A stretch of DNA of 64,000 bases from Sphingomonas limnosediminicola (GCF_039537965.1 NZ_BAABBM010000001.1:1178001-1242000); one strand, 5' to 3'. Shown: positions 1 to 8,613, numbered from the stretch's first letter. The notes: a model not told the origin generated them from the sequence alone. Translations and numbers: made by a program.

Positions 1-267
1 AGGCTCCGTCAACTCAGCTTCCGTTACAGAGTAGCGCAGCGATGACGAAACGTTACTCGCAATCTTATAATTGAGAAGGGCCGTCATTTGGCCTGCCACC
101 CCCTCCGCGTCTTCATTAACGGTAAAGGTCGGCATCACGCTCACGCTGACACGGATAGTTGCTTGAGAACGGCTATCTAGCTTGCCGCGAATTTGCTGCG
201 AGCTTGCGACGCTGGGTAGGAGAGCGGCCGATAACCATGCAGCAGAGCGCAGCTTGAAATTTCTCAT
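1..267 (-). CDS. Secreted hypothetical protein, 3' end beyond window
   Basis: The minus strand reads open from an ATG at 267 to the left edge, giving 89 residues with no stop, so the C-terminus lies outside. The N-terminus (MRNFKLRSAAWLSAALLPSV...) has a basic start, a hydrophobic stretch and an Ala/Ser-rich end like a signal peptide with cleavage near residues 18-20. The mature part is polar and Ser/Thr/Val-rich, as in secreted beta-sheet proteins. I do not recognise a family. It is the first gene left of the cyclic-di-GMP region and is transcribed away from it. Confidence 0.55.
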   Translation of the reverse strand, partial: MRNFKLRSAAWLSAALLPSVASSQQIRGKLDSRSQATIRVSVSVMPTFTVNEDAEGVAGQMTALLNYKIASNVSSSLRYSVTEAELTEP

Positions 268-483
268 CCGCGCCTCGAACGTGAAGTAACTCGTTCAAGT
301 TTTGCCGAGATGAGATGAAGCAATGTTTGCGATCGGAACCTACTCGGAGCGAACTTTATCCGATCTGGATATATCAACGCGTAATCTTGGCGGTTTCAGT
401 CTGCAGAGGGACCAAAGTACAGATTGAAAAGCCGGGCGCCTATCGCTATTTTTAACGGAAATTTAACATCGGCGGGAGTATCA

Positions 484-705
484 ATGAACGACAGCGTCAC
501 TCCCAGGCATATCGCGTTAGGCGAGGCCCTGCAGCTTCTTCGATTGGCAATCGAAGTGCTGGATCGCGAGGCGGCTCCTGGGCACATCGCCGCTCATGTC
601 GACCTGGCCGCTCATGAACTTGAGCAGGCAATCTTGGCACTTGGCCATAGTTCTAGGAAACCAGAATCGGGTGGCGAAGATCTCGGAAAAGTCTGCACAT
701 CTTAG
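484..705 (+). CDS. Small helical hypothetical protein (73 aa)
   Basis: ATG at 484 is preceded by a GGGAG ribosome site about 7 bases upstream, which favours it over an upstream in-frame TTG at 424. The 73-residue product is a predicted helical protein (HIALGEALQLLRLAIEVLDR, then HVDLAAHELEQAILALG) with regularly spaced Leu/Ala suggesting a helix hairpin, and no signal peptide or membrane segment. No family is recognised. Its 3' end overlaps by about 50 bases the convergent winged-helix gene at 653-1138. Confidence 0.5.
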   Translation: MNDSVTPRHIALGEALQLLRLAIEVLDREAAPGHIAAHVDLAAHELEQAILALGHSSRKPESGGEDLGKVCTS

Positions 706-1138
706 CCTTCCCCTCCGCACTGAGCCGCATTCGAAGGTCGGTTTGCTTCACTCCTATTAAAATGCACTCAACCCAGCCGCGCTCTTCGAGCACGGTAATC
801 CAGCGCGCCAATGTGGTAGGAGGGGCGATCCAATCGAAGTCTTTCGTCGCCAACTGTTCACCCTTTGATGTCGAAAGGTACAGTTGAAGTAATATCTCCC
901 AAGCTGGATCCCCGAAGATCTCCGCGCCGAGGATCTGTTGGCGCATGCGGTGTAAGCGCAGGATCACCTCTACCTGATGCTCGATGTTCGCCCATGCTGT
1001 GTTGTCCAAACGGCATCCCTCGCGCAGCGTAGCGCCACCGCACAACGCGCAGCGCACCGGCAAAAATCTCGCAGTCTTTGAGAAATCAGCTCGGCACGCT
1101 GACCTGCCCGCGTAAGCAGATTCGGAACTGTCGCGCAA
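653..1138 (-). CDS. MarR-like winged-helix regulator
   Basis: The second half has winged-helix features: GDPAWEILLQLYLSTSKGEQ, then a recognition-helix segment (IAPPTTLARWITVLEERGW) and a wing with LSAEGKAKM. It matches the protein at 2637-3140 over the same core (DPAWDMMLVLF..., PPTTALRWITTLVEQ), so the two are paralogues near a GGDEF-EAL gene. It probably binds DNA; no effector site is visible. The N-terminus is uncertain: the only far-upstream start is a TTG at 1138, and the first 60 residues (with a CALCG motif) lack a clear counterpart in the paralogue, so the true start may be internal. Confidence 0.55.
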   Translation of the reverse strand: MRDSSESAYAGRSACRADFSKTARFLPVRCALCGGATLREGCRLDNTAWANIEHQVEVILRLHRMRQQILGAEIFGDPAWEILLQLYLSTSKGEQLATKDFDWIAPPTTLARWITVLEERGWVECILIGVKQTDLRMRLSAEGKAKMCRLFRDLRHPILVS

Positions 1139-1203
1139 GCAGACATGCCAGAACCCGAAACGACAATCATGTCAGCCGCCGCTGACCTCCTAGACTCGCC
1201 GAG

Positions 1204-1950
1204 TTGTCATCGCGAATTCGGTCCGGATCGGTGGAAGTTTGCGGCATAATTAACGGTTTCCATCCATTCTGCCCGCTTCGGATCACGAAGAGATCAAGTG
1301 TGCAGGATCGGCAACGGCAAAGCGAAGATCGAGGGGATACGCGCAGCAGCGTCTACATAGCCGCGAGCATGTCCTGCGCCGGTATCTCCAGCGCAGCAAA
1401 AATCCGCAATCTTTCGAGCACTGGAGCGTTGATCGAGACTCCAATCACGCCCACAGCGGGCTCATCAATCCGGCTGCTGCGCGGATCGCTAGCGGTGGAC
1501 GGCAAAGTCGTATGGGCCACCAACGGCCGCTTTGGCGCGCACTTTCTTCGCGAGGTTATTGTCTCTGACTGGATCGCTCCAGCCAAGAACGCTCAACAGG
1601 ACCGTGTGGACAAGGCCGTCGCTCTCGTAAGGTCTGGTGCAGCGGCGGTAAGCTCGCAAGCCAGGCAAACCGCTACTCGAACACAGGAGCCGATTCCCTT
1701 CGAGGCATCAGAGCTTGCGGCTGAGTTGGCGGAAGTGTGTCGCTTCATTGACGCGATTGGAGCCACTCTTGCGGCGGACGCGGACCTGTTGCGACGCTTT
1801 GAAGGCCCGCTTCAGAACCTTGACATCGCAGCTCAATCCATCGGCGCCGTAGCCGGCGTGTTGACCGGTAGAAATGAGATGGACGGTAACCGCGGCGAGC
1901 GCTTATCGGCGCTTAGGGCCAGCCGCATTGCCGCGATGGCGAAGTACTAG
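1204..1950 (+). CDS. PilZ-domain protein with C-terminal extension
   Basis: The region read from about 1300 begins with Arg-rich residues followed by RGDTR and then NLSSTGALIE, which fit the PilZ pair RxxxR and (D/N)xSxxG that bind cyclic di-GMP. The strand pattern ends at GRFGAHFLRE. The C-terminal 130 residues are helical and unassigned. The frame is open from a TTG at 1204, but a GTG at 1300 behind an AAGAGA sequence would start just before the PilZ Arg cluster and may be the real start. The neighbouring GGDEF-EAL protein and tandem PilZ protein make a cyclic-di-GMP receptor role reasonable. It lacks a signal peptide. Confidence 0.6.
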   Translation: MSSRIRSGSVEVCGIINGFHPFCPLRITKRSSVQDRQRQSEDRGDTRSSVYIAASMSCAGISSAAKIRNLSSTGALIETPITPTAGSSIRLLRGSLAVDGKVVWATNGRFGAHFLREVIVSDWIAPAKNAQQDRVDKAVALVRSGAAAVSSQARQTATRTQEPIPFEASELAAELAEVCRFIDAIGATLAADADLLRRFEGPLQNLDIAAQSIGAVAGVLTGRNEMDGNRGERLSALRASRIAAMAKY

Positions 1951-1958
1951 TGCCGCTA

Positions 1959-2345
1959 TTAGGCTAAGGAAGCGTTCAACTCTTCAACCGCAGCTACGCT
2001 TCTCTGGCGGAGGAAACCAAGCGGGCGCCGGAGCCCCCCCCCCCCAGTCAGGCGCCACATCTGCATTGCTTTCCCTGTCCTCGCAGGAGGTGGGCGATGC
2101 TCAGCCGTCCGGAAGAAGGGAATGAAGCCAAACAGTCTCCGCGTGTTCGACGGTGTCCGGTTTAACTCGGTTATGTATTCCTCCCAGACAGCGCGTAGGA
2201 GGAGCGGCGGATGGCCAAGTGTTGAATCGGGTTCGTACAAGTCACCGCGAACGCGCTTCGCGATAGCCGCTGAAATTTCCCCATGAGCCACCATCTCAGC
2301 CAGCTCGCGTAGGTAGCGGTCCGAAAGCTGCCTCAAGTTTTCCAC
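1959..2345 (-). CDS. Hypothetical protein interrupted by a 12-G tract
   Basis: Read from ATG at 2345, the first 65 residues look like a compact helical protein (LRQLSDRYLRELAEMVAHGE). Further on, a run of 12 G (plus-strand C at 2034-2045) encodes four Gly. The present length gives a product of 128 aa. Eleven G would end it with about 16 residues in another frame at a TAG, and 13 G would give a different Pro-rich tail ending at a TGA. Such tracts slip during replication, so the C-terminus may vary between cells, or the tract may be miscounted. No family is recognised. Confidence 0.45.
   Translation of the reverse strand: MENLRQLSDRYLRELAEMVAHGEISAAIAKRVRGDLYEPDSTLGHPPLLLRAVWEEYITELNRTPSNTRRLFGFIPFFRTAEHRPPPARTGKAMQMWRLTGGGGLRRPLGFLRQRSVAAVEELNASLA
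2034..2045. repeat. Homopolymer tract (C12 on plus strand)
   Basis: Twelve consecutive C on the plus strand, read as G12 inside the minus-strand gene 1959-2345. It is the longest homopolymer I noticed in the window and is suited to slipped-strand frameshifting. Confidence 0.85.
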
Positions 2346-2636
2346 CTCGGGTCGCTTTCCGAGCCACTATGCAAAGTTCCACGCTGCCATTTTGATCCCC
2401 ACATTAGTCCGGTGTCGACGACCAGCAACGCCGGTCGAGACCCGAGAACTACAAAGTCTCAGTGTTCGCGCCCCCTTCAAGTGATCACAACGGATCGCGC
2501 GCAAAGGTACGGCATCCAATTTGGCGATTAACCGGTTTACTCCAGAACGGAGACAGTTTCACCTAACATTTACCCGGGATTCGAGTAAGTTGGCTCCAGC
2601 TCGGTGGTAAACGAATGTGGAAACGAGGATTGGTCA

Positions 2637-3140
2637 ATGAACGCGCAACTAATGCAGCACGGCGACCCAGAGTTGATCCAGCTGCGCGACGAAGTAACCG
2701 AGATTGCCGCCAAGCTAGAGCGTCTTTCAATCAAACCAGGCTCTACAGCTGCCGACGAAGCTGCGCTCATGGGTGGGCCATCGCTGACCGACGTCTCGCC
2801 GAAAACGGTGATGCGCGAAATCCGGGCAAGGCGTCTCCGTGCCCGTTACGTGCCGTGCGGAGCATTTGCCGACCCGGCCTGGGATATGATGCTGGTGCTT
2901 TTCCACGCCGAGCTGGTGCAGAGGCGGATTACCGTATCGCGACTCTGCGGTGCCGCGCAGGTCCCGCCAACCACGGCTCTCCGCTGGATCACCACCTTGG
3001 TCGAACAGAAAGCCTTTGCTCGTAAAGCGGACCCGCTAGATGGACGCCGGCATTTCGTCGAGCTTTCACCCGAGACCAGCTTTGCACTGCGTCGTTACTT
3101 CGTTGAAGTCCTGGGCGGCGACCCTGAAAATCTCTGTTGA
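2637..3140 (+). CDS. MarR-like winged-helix regulator
   Basis: ATG at 2637 follows a GAGG ribosome site and gives 167 residues. The C-terminal 90 residues form a winged helix: FADPAWDMMLVLFHAEL, a helix-turn-helix (RITVSRLCGAAQVPPTTALR, WITTLVEQ), and a wing with DPLDGRRHFVELS as in MarR proteins. The N-terminal 60 residues are helical and may dimerise (LIQLRDEVTEIAAKLERL). The protein resembles the one at 653-1138 in the core. It lies just upstream of, and in the same direction as, the GGDEF-EAL gene, separated by about 275 bases, so co-regulation is possible but not shown. Confidence 0.65.
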   Translation: MNAQLMQHGDPELIQLRDEVTEIAAKLERLSIKPGSTAADEAALMGGPSLTDVSPKTVMREIRARRLRARYVPCGAFADPAWDMMLVLFHAELVQRRITVSRLCGAAQVPPTTALRWITTLVEQKAFARKADPLDGRRHFVELSPETSFALRRYFVEVLGGDPENLC

Positions 3141-3416
3141 GTATCTGCGCATCGCCGAAATGCAGGTGAAAAACGCCTTGAACCTCGTCGTTCGATTGTG
3201 CCGCCTTGTTTGAGGAGTTGGCCCTCGAAGGTCTCGTTGAATAGCGGGGTGGGACAGAACCTTCCTATCGCTTTCCCGCGCGGAACGGACTCGATTAGAA
3301 CTGAAGTTTAATGTCCTTCTTGCAAAGGAACTGATCTTCTAGCGGCCTGCATTCGGCAGCACGCCGCATGGCACCGAGCTTTGCGTCAGCCGGGCTCCTA
3401 CGGCGAGTAAGCGTAA

Positions 3417-5528
3417 ATGGACCGAATTTTCAACACGGCCACATCGAAGCAGCATCGAGCGCGCAACAAACGGGTGAGCCCGGATAAGCTCGAACATATC
3501 CTTAATTCGATCCCGCACGTGATCTGGAGCTCGGGTCCCAACGGCCAGCTGGACTTCGTGAGTAATCAATGGACTACCAGCTTCGGGGGCGACCCCACGG
3601 AGATGATTGGGGACGGATGGATCAACGCGGTTCATCCGGAAGACAGAGATGATGCCGTTGCCAGCTGGATGATGGCGTTAGAGAAAAAGTCGCTCTATCA
3701 AAACGAGTTCAGGCTGAAGATGCCATCCGGTGAGTATCGCTGGGTGTTGATCAAGGCAAAGCCCGAGTTGGGGCGTGACGGACAAGTGCAGCATTGGCTC
3801 GGTACCTGCACGGACGTCCATGATCGCATTGCCGCGCAACGCGCTCTCGCTGAAAAGGAGCGATTGCATCGTAGTGTGCTGGAAGCAAGCGCCGACTGCA
3901 TCAAGATCCTTTCATTGGACGGGCGCCTGCAATTGATGAATCGCCCCGGCCTTCAGCTGATGGAAGTGCCCGATTTCTCGGTGCTCTCAGGAAGCTTTTG
4001 GTGGGACATGTGGCCGACCGCGATGCGAGCCACGGTCAAGGCCGCATTCCGCGACGCAAGCGCCGGCGAAACCGTACGCTTCAGTGGTTATTGCCCGACC
4101 GCTAGCGCAAAGCCCAAATGGTGGGATGTCGTGGTCACGTCCATCCGTGACGAGGACGGTGCGATTACCGGTGTTTTGTCGATTTCCCGTGACAGCACCG
4201 CGGACCGGGAAAAATCAGATGAATTGAGATGGGCAAGTGAGCACGATGCGCTGACGGCTCTGCCCAATCGGCGCGCGTTTCACAATCGACTGAGGGCTGC
4301 CGTCCTGCGCTCGATGCAAAACGGTACCAAGGTTGGCCTCCTGCTTATCGATATCGATCATTTCAAGCATGTGAACGATACGCTTGGGCACGCCGCGGGC
4401 GACACGCTGCTCAAGGAATTCTCGAGAAGATTGAAGCACAGCCTCCGATCAACGGACTTTATCTGCCGCATTGGGGGTGATGAGTTTGCGATAATCGCAG
4501 AGGAGATAGGGTCCAGCAGCGATCTCCTCATGGTGGGCGAAACGGCCTCGATGGCGTTTCGAGCTCCGCTACGGTTGCAGGGCCGCGCCTTGTGCGCTGG
4601 CGCCAGCAGCGGCGGCGCCATCTTCCCGGATGATGCAGACTGCGCCAACGACTTATTCAAGCTCGCCGACACTGCACTTTATGCCTTGAAAGCCGAAGGC
4701 CGCGGCGGCACGAAGCTTTTCCACTCATATATGCGGGAAGAGGCGCAGCGGGCGGCATCGCAGTTGAACCTGGCCCGATTAGCAGTAACCGACGCGAGCG
4801 TCCGACCACATTATCAGCCGAAAATCCGGCTCAGCACCGGCGAGATTGCTGGTTTCGAAGCGCTGCTCCGCTGGGAGCATCCAACACAGGGATTGCAGCT
4901 TCCGGAGACGATCGAGGAGGCGTTCAAAGACTATGAGCTTGCCTCGAAGATCGGCTCGCTGATGCACGCGAAAGTGATGTCGGACCTCCATTCGTGGCGT
5001 CGATGCGACGTGAATTTCGGTCGCATTTCAATTAACGCCTCGCCTGCCGAGTTCCTGCGCGACGATTATGCGGAGCGCCTGCTTGAGACGTTGGCAACCC
5101 GCGGGCTGCCACCAACGTGCTTGGAGATCGAGATCACCGAACATGTCCTGATGGCGCAGGGATCGAAATATGTCTCCCGCGCCCTGGCTGCCCTAAAGAA
5201 TGCGGGGATCACGATCGCACTCGACGATTTCGGCACTGGCCATTCCTCCTTGTCGCACCTGCGCGATTTCCCCGTCGACGTTGTTAAGATCGACAAAAGT
5301 TTTGTGAAGCAGATGACCCTCGATCCACAGATCGTCGCGATCGTCACAGCCGTTATCAACTTGGCCAAGAGCCTTCAGATCGAGTCGGTGGCCGAAGGCG
5401 TAGAAACGAAGGACCAAGCAGATCTTCTACTGGCTGCTGGGTGCGGACTGGCGCAGGGATTTCTCATCGGCCCAGCAATCAGTTCAGACTCGATCACGAC
5501 ATGGATCGCGGGTCGGGCCGCCGCCTGA
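3417..5528 (+). CDS. PAS-PAS-GGDEF-EAL cyclic-di-GMP protein
   Basis: A 703-aa cytosolic sensor/turnover enzyme. Two PAS-type sensor domains (roughly residues 23-140 and 150-265; the first ends in the PAC-like LGTCTDVHDR) precede a diguanylate cyclase domain (about 273-430) with an intact GGDEF at 353-357 and an RSTD product-inhibition site five residues before it. The EAL domain (about 462-700) has EALLR at 481, a catalytic Asn in SINAS, EIEITEH, DDFGTG, the Lys in VKIDKSF and the Glu in VAEGVE, so the phosphodiesterase should be active. Both activities look possible; the PAS input would set the balance. Neighbouring PilZ proteins are plausible readers. No membrane segment is seen. Confidence 0.95.
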   Translation: MDRIFNTATSKQHRARNKRVSPDKLEHILNSIPHVIWSSGPNGQLDFVSNQWTTSFGGDPTEMIGDGWINAVHPEDRDDAVASWMMALEKKSLYQNEFRLKMPSGEYRWVLIKAKPELGRDGQVQHWLGTCTDVHDRIAAQRALAEKERLHRSVLEASADCIKILSLDGRLQLMNRPGLQLMEVPDFSVLSGSFWWDMWPTAMRATVKAAFRDASAGETVRFSGYCPTASAKPKWWDVVVTSIRDEDGAITGVLSISRDSTADREKSDELRWASEHDALTALPNRRAFHNRLRAAVLRSMQNGTKVGLLLIDIDHFKHVNDTLGHAAGDTLLKEFSRRLKHSLRSTDFICRIGGDEFAIIAEEIGSSSDLLMVGETASMAFRAPLRLQGRALCAGASSGGAIFPDDADCANDLFKLADTALYALKAEGRGGTKLFHSYMREEAQRAASQLNLARLAVTDASVRPHYQPKIRLSTGEIAGFEALLRWEHPTQGLQLPETIEEAFKDYELASKIGSLMHAKVMSDLHSWRRCDVNFGRISINASPAEFLRDDYAERLLETLATRGLPPTCLEIEITEHVLMAQGSKYVSRALAALKNAGITIALDDFGTGHSSLSHLRDFPVDVVKIDKSFVKQMTLDPQIVAIVTAVINLAKSLQIESVAEGVETKDQADLLLAAGCGLAQGFLIGPAISSDSITTWIAGRAAA

Positions 5529-5669
5529 CGACATTTGGACAGCGCTCGTCCGCGGAGCAATATCCAACCAGAACGGATCATTGGGCAGGCGCCAGTTAAT
5601 GGCTTCGGCGTATTAGGTCGGTTGTCAGCGGCTCCCCCGCCCCACTGGGGAGCATGCCGGATCGAAAGG

Positions 5670-5705
5670 GAGGCCCGCCGCGTGTCGGCGGGTCTCTTTT
5701 TTGGT
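5670..5705 (+). terminator. Rho-independent terminator after the GGDEF-EAL gene
   Basis: An 11-bp stem (GAGGCCCGCCG / CGGCGGGTCTC, one G-T pair) closes a CGTGT loop and is followed by a run of seven T. It sits 140 bases after the stop at 5528. The rest of 5529-5975 shows no convincing gene. Confidence 0.85.
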
Positions 5706-5975
5706 CTGGAAAGAACGGCAGTGAGAGAGCGCTAAATTCTCGCTGGCGAGCCGAATTCAGATCGCCACCGAATGGCCCCGCCCGCGCCGAGGGTGCAATC
5801 TCAGCGACTCTTGCCGAATTAGCAACGCACGTGTGTACTGTTGATATTTTTCGTCATGGCTGCCGGCTCAGTCAATTGAATGGCAGGCGGGCCGTCGAGG
5901 TAGACCCGAGGCGACCTCGCTAATGGAAGACCGCCCGCGATGACAATAATCAGCCGCTGAAATGCCAACGAGCGA

Positions 5976-6596
5976 TCAGCCGATGACGCGCACCTGACTG
6001 TCGAGCCACCGCGCGATGATCTGCATGGGAATGGGAGTTTCGAAAACCAGTCCGGCTTCATCCTCGTCGCACCAGCGCACATAGGCTTTGATCGCTGGCA
6101 ATTCGGGGAATGTAACCATGGCGGCATTACCGACTGCGAGGGGCCGAAGTGTCGCTACGCGCGTGCCCAGGCTGGATATATCCCGCACCTTGGCGCGACA
6201 TGTGCGGCCACCGCACTGAACCGTCGCCGTACTGTCCACGAGCATCCGCGGGAGAGCACGGCGCCTTTTCGGACGGATCCTTTGCTGGACCCGTAACAGA
6301 GTCGGCGCATCGAGTTCCTCGTCAAAAGTGATCCCGGCCACATCGTCATTGATCCAAGCAATCCGACCTGAGACGGGTAGCTCGTCGGCCACACGGATCG
6401 TCGCTTTCGCGTCAAGGACCGGCGTGGAGTACAGTTTCACTTGAACACCGGCGGACGAAACGTTCCGGACGATGCACAGCGACGACTTACCCCCCTGCTC
6501 TAGGATGCCGGCGCGCAGAATGAGCGTGAAGCGCTGCTCTTTCCGACGCTCTGTCGACCGCCAACCCTCAGTTTTCTTGGAACTTGATGTACGCAT
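5976..6596 (-). CDS. Tandem PilZ-domain protein
   Basis: ATG at 6596 has a GAGGAG ribosome site 9 bases upstream, preferred over an upstream TTG at 6623. The 206-aa product carries two PilZ units: the first with ERRKEQRF and NVSSAGVQV, the second with RRRALPR and DISSLGTRV, each matching RxxxR plus (D/N)xSxxG. Strands such as SGRIAWINDDVAGITF and AYVRWCDEDEAGLVF complete each barrel. A double PilZ could bind two cyclic-di-GMP dimers or use one domain for binding and the other for a partner. No signal peptide. It faces the GGDEF-EAL gene and is convergent with it across the terminator. Confidence 0.8.
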   Translation of the reverse strand: MRTSSSKKTEGWRSTERRKEQRFTLILRAGILEQGGKSSLCIVRNVSSAGVQVKLYSTPVLDAKATIRVADELPVSGRIAWINDDVAGITFDEELDAPTLLRVQQRIRPKRRRALPRMLVDSTATVQCGGRTCRAKVRDISSLGTRVATLRPLAVGNAAMVTFPELPAIKAYVRWCDEDEAGLVFETPIPMQIIARWLDSQVRVIG

Positions 6597-6819
6597 AGCT
6601 GCTGACTCCTCGCCAGCTTGCAATTTGGGGCTCGCTCGGTGGCAAGTCCCTTAAGACATTGTCCAAAGTGGTTGCGATTGCGCCACTTAGACCGGTCAGC
6701 TGAACGATGACCTCATCGCGTAGCCGAGCAGACTGCGCGTCGCTTAGCCTCCTGGTACCGGTCGGGTGAAAGACTGCCGCGCTCGGCAGCCATATCCCGA
6801 AGCTTGCTTCGCGACTCAC
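6568..6819 (-). CDS. Doubtful small protein overlapping the PilZ start
   Basis: An 83-residue frame from GTG at 6819 overlaps the start of the tandem PilZ gene by 29 bases. It is mostly helical (LSDAQSARLRDEVIVQLTGL) with no recognised family and no clear ribosome site. The codons just before it read CKWV, also present in the next gene at 6861-7112 (KWVTAGD), so it may be a decayed relative of that gene. Could equally be non-coding. Confidence 0.3.
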   Translation of the reverse strand: MSREASFGIWLPSAAVFHPTGTRRLSDAQSARLRDEVIVQLTGLSGAIATTLDNVLRDLPPSEPQIASWRGVSSYAYIKFQEN

Positions 6820-6860
6820 CCACTTACATTACTAACGTCCGTGATGGTCCTGAAACGCAG

Positions 6861-7112
6861 TCATCCGGCGAGTGCCCATAGTGCACCGACGATCACGGCT
6901 AGGACCCACCACGAAACTCTCGCTGTCGAGAGCAAGGGACTGTTAGGCGCTATCTTCGCTGGGTCGGCGCCCGTCTCACTGGCGATTGCCTTTGCGAAGT
7001 TGTCCCAAGTCTCCGGCCTTTCGCGTTCGTGGGGTGGAAGAGACCTTAGCAATGACGAAGACACGTCACCGGCTGTGACCCACTTACACGCTTCGTCATA
7101 ATCAAGATTCAC
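6861..7112 (-). CDS. Small protein with C-terminal membrane anchor
   Basis: An 83-aa product from a GTG at 7112. It has a soluble helical part (RPETWDNFAKAIASETGADP) and ends in one hydrophobic segment, SWWVLAVIVGALWALAG, consistent with a tail-anchored inner-membrane protein. No family is recognised. Transcribed toward the PilZ gene, with about 40 bases to the doubtful frame 6568-6819. Confidence 0.45.
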   Translation of the reverse strand: MNLDYDEACKWVTAGDVSSSLLRSLPPHERERPETWDNFAKAIASETGADPAKIAPNSPLLSTARVSWWVLAVIVGALWALAG

Positions 7113-7224
7113 ACCAAAGCCCGCTCAACCTCGCGAACTGCAGCAACCTCGTCGCCATCACCGCCAAGGCCTACGCTGGTCGGACTTTTCATCATCGCAG
7201 GATAGCTATGCGGCCTTGTGTCGC

Positions 7225-7290
7225 AATGTCTGCTTTCCACCCAAAGCTGCCATTAGCTAGTGGCCGGAATGGGTGGAAAACGGACACTGG
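7225..7290. repeat. Palindromic repeat, two units
   Basis: Two adjoining copies of the dispersed repeat in opposite core orientation (CTTTCCACCCAAAG, then AATGGGTGGAAA), with arms AATGTCTGC, CTGCCATTAG, TAGTGGCCGG and CGGACACTGG. Confidence 0.85.
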
Positions 7291-7298
7291 CCGCAGAC

Positions 7299-8084
7299 TT
7301 ATCGAAGCGCGGTCCTGCGCTGCTGACGCAGAGCCATGCCAACGAAACTAAACCCCAACAGGATGGAGGCCCAGGTCGCGGGTTCGGGAACTGCTTCAGC
7401 GTTGCGGAAGATGAAGCTGAAAGAGGATTGTTCGCCGCCAAGTTCAAACGACGTTAGCTGCGAGGGTGTTGAATTGGCGTCGAACGCAGCGGACGAAAAC
7501 GACAGGCTTCCCAAATGGAACCCGATGTCCGCGCACACGCCACCGCAAAATAGGGAGAGTCCGAAGTCGCCATCTGTTCCCGATCCCGACAGATCTGTGA
7601 ACTCGAACCGAGCGGAACCGATGAAATCGAAATAACCGCATCCCCCCTGAAGGTCGGCCGGCTCGGCTCCGGGGGGTGACAACCCAATATCGAATATCGA
7701 AGCGGCACCTACGCTATTGCAATGCGACGACATCCCACTCGCATTCCCAGTGAACACGACTGGCGTGACTGGAAAGGCAAACGTATTACTTACATGCGCA
7801 TACAGGAAGTCCCCCGGCGAGTTCGAAAGCGCGAGAGTAACCGGGATGATGGCAGGTCCGAAGAGAATCTGATCGTTGTAATCAGCAGTAATGCTGTCTT
7901 GCGGTCCCGTGCCGTAGTTCGCAATCAAGGACAGGGGCTGAGTGTCACCGGAGTCCAAGTCGCCCAATTGTCCAATCATTGCGCCACCGTCGGGGAAGAA
8001 GTCGATGACAATACCTCTGCCCTCTGCCACTCCGGCAGCAGTTGCGACAATGATGGCTGCAAAGATCGCCCGGACAATGCGCAT
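7299..8084 (-). CDS. PEPxxWA-CTERM secreted protein
   Basis: ATG at 8084 follows GGGGGCGAG, preferred over upstream frame extension. The 261-aa product has a signal peptide (MRIVRAIFAAIIVATAAGVAEG), a Gly/Ser-rich beta body with four central Cys (SHCNSV, GGCGYF, FCGGVC), and the tail VPEPATWASILLGFSF followed by a basic end (RQQRR). This is the three-part PEP-CTERM tail that exosortase recognises at the inner membrane; the exosortase gene is not in this window. Function of the body is unknown. Upstream lies one of the RTWAAC boxes (8124-8143). Confidence 0.85.
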   Translation of the reverse strand: MRIVRAIFAAIIVATAAGVAEGRGIVIDFFPDGGAMIGQLGDLDSGDTQPLSLIANYGTGPQDSITADYNDQILFGPAIIPVTLALSNSPGDFLYAHVSNTFAFPVTPVVFTGNASGMSSHCNSVGAASIFDIGLSPPGAEPADLQGGCGYFDFIGSARFEFTDLSGSGTDGDFGLSLFCGGVCADIGFHLGSLSFSSAAFDANSTPSQLTSFELGGEQSSFSFIFRNAEAVPEPATWASILLGFSFVGMALRQQRRTALR

Positions 8085-8123
8085 ACTCGCCCCCTGCTGC
8101 CGACTTGCGAGTCGCGACGTTCG

Positions 8124-8143
8124 CAGTAAACACAAAATTAATC
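8124..8143 (-). promoter_or_regulatory. RTWAAC-N5-RTWAAC-type box
   Basis: GTAAAC-ACAAA-ATTAAT on the plus strand, 39 bases upstream of the PEP-CTERM start at 8084. Same layout as boxes at 13023, 13277, 56537, 57286 and 62791. Confidence 0.45.
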
Positions 8144-8180
8144 AATGATTGTCGTCTACCGACGAAGCGCTCGATGTCGG

Positions 8181-8230
8181 CAATGGGTCGATAGTTGCCG
8201 CGGCAGGTTTGGGTGGAAAGCGGACATTTT
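8181..8230. repeat. Palindromic repeat, fused pair
   Basis: A degenerate unit (CAATGGGTCGATAGTTGCC) joined through GCCGCGGC to a good one (AGGTTTGGGTGGAAAGCGGA), in the leader of the VOC gene. Confidence 0.75.
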
Positions 8231-8277
8231 GCCGTCGTCGGCGTAAAGTAGGGCCAGCGCAGAACATGGAGGGCAGC

Positions 8278-8613
8278 ATGCGCCTCAATTATGCAATAAA
8301 GTTCGTCAGCGACATGGACGCGGCTGTAGCATTCTACCGCGATGTGCTCGGGCTTCAATTGAAGTTCCAGTCACCGTTCTGGACCGAGTTCGACACTGGT
8401 GAGACCAAGCTCGCGCTTCATCCAGCTTCCGACGAGAATCCTGCAGGAACGGTGCAGCTCGGCCTAGCCAGTTACGACCTCGATAGCTTCCACGCCGCTG
8501 GCCAGGCGCAGGGCCTCGTCTTCACCAGCCCACCTACGGAAATGCACGGCACTCGGATTGCGCGCTTCCGCGATCCCGATGGCGCCGAGATCTCAGTGAG
8601 CGAGGCGCGGTAG
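8278..8613 (+). CDS. VOC-family (glyoxalase-like) protein
   Basis: ATG at 8278 follows GGAGGGCAGC and gives a 111-aa single-unit vicinal-oxygen-chelate protein. Typical features are NYAIKFVSDMDAAVAFYRDV, LGLQL, a middle strand ending ETKLALHP, and RIARFRDPDGAEISVSE near the end. Such proteins use paired beta-alpha-beta-beta-beta modules to hold a metal; candidate ligands here include the His in LALHP and the Glu in AEISV. The reaction cannot be told from sequence: a lyase, dioxygenase or antibiotic-binding role are all possible. It stands alone, after a palindromic repeat. Confidence 0.8.
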   Translation: MRLNYAIKFVSDMDAAVAFYRDVLGLQLKFQSPFWTEFDTGETKLALHPASDENPAGTVQLGLASYDLDSFHAAGQAQGLVFTSPPTEMHGTRIARFRDPDGAEISVSEAR

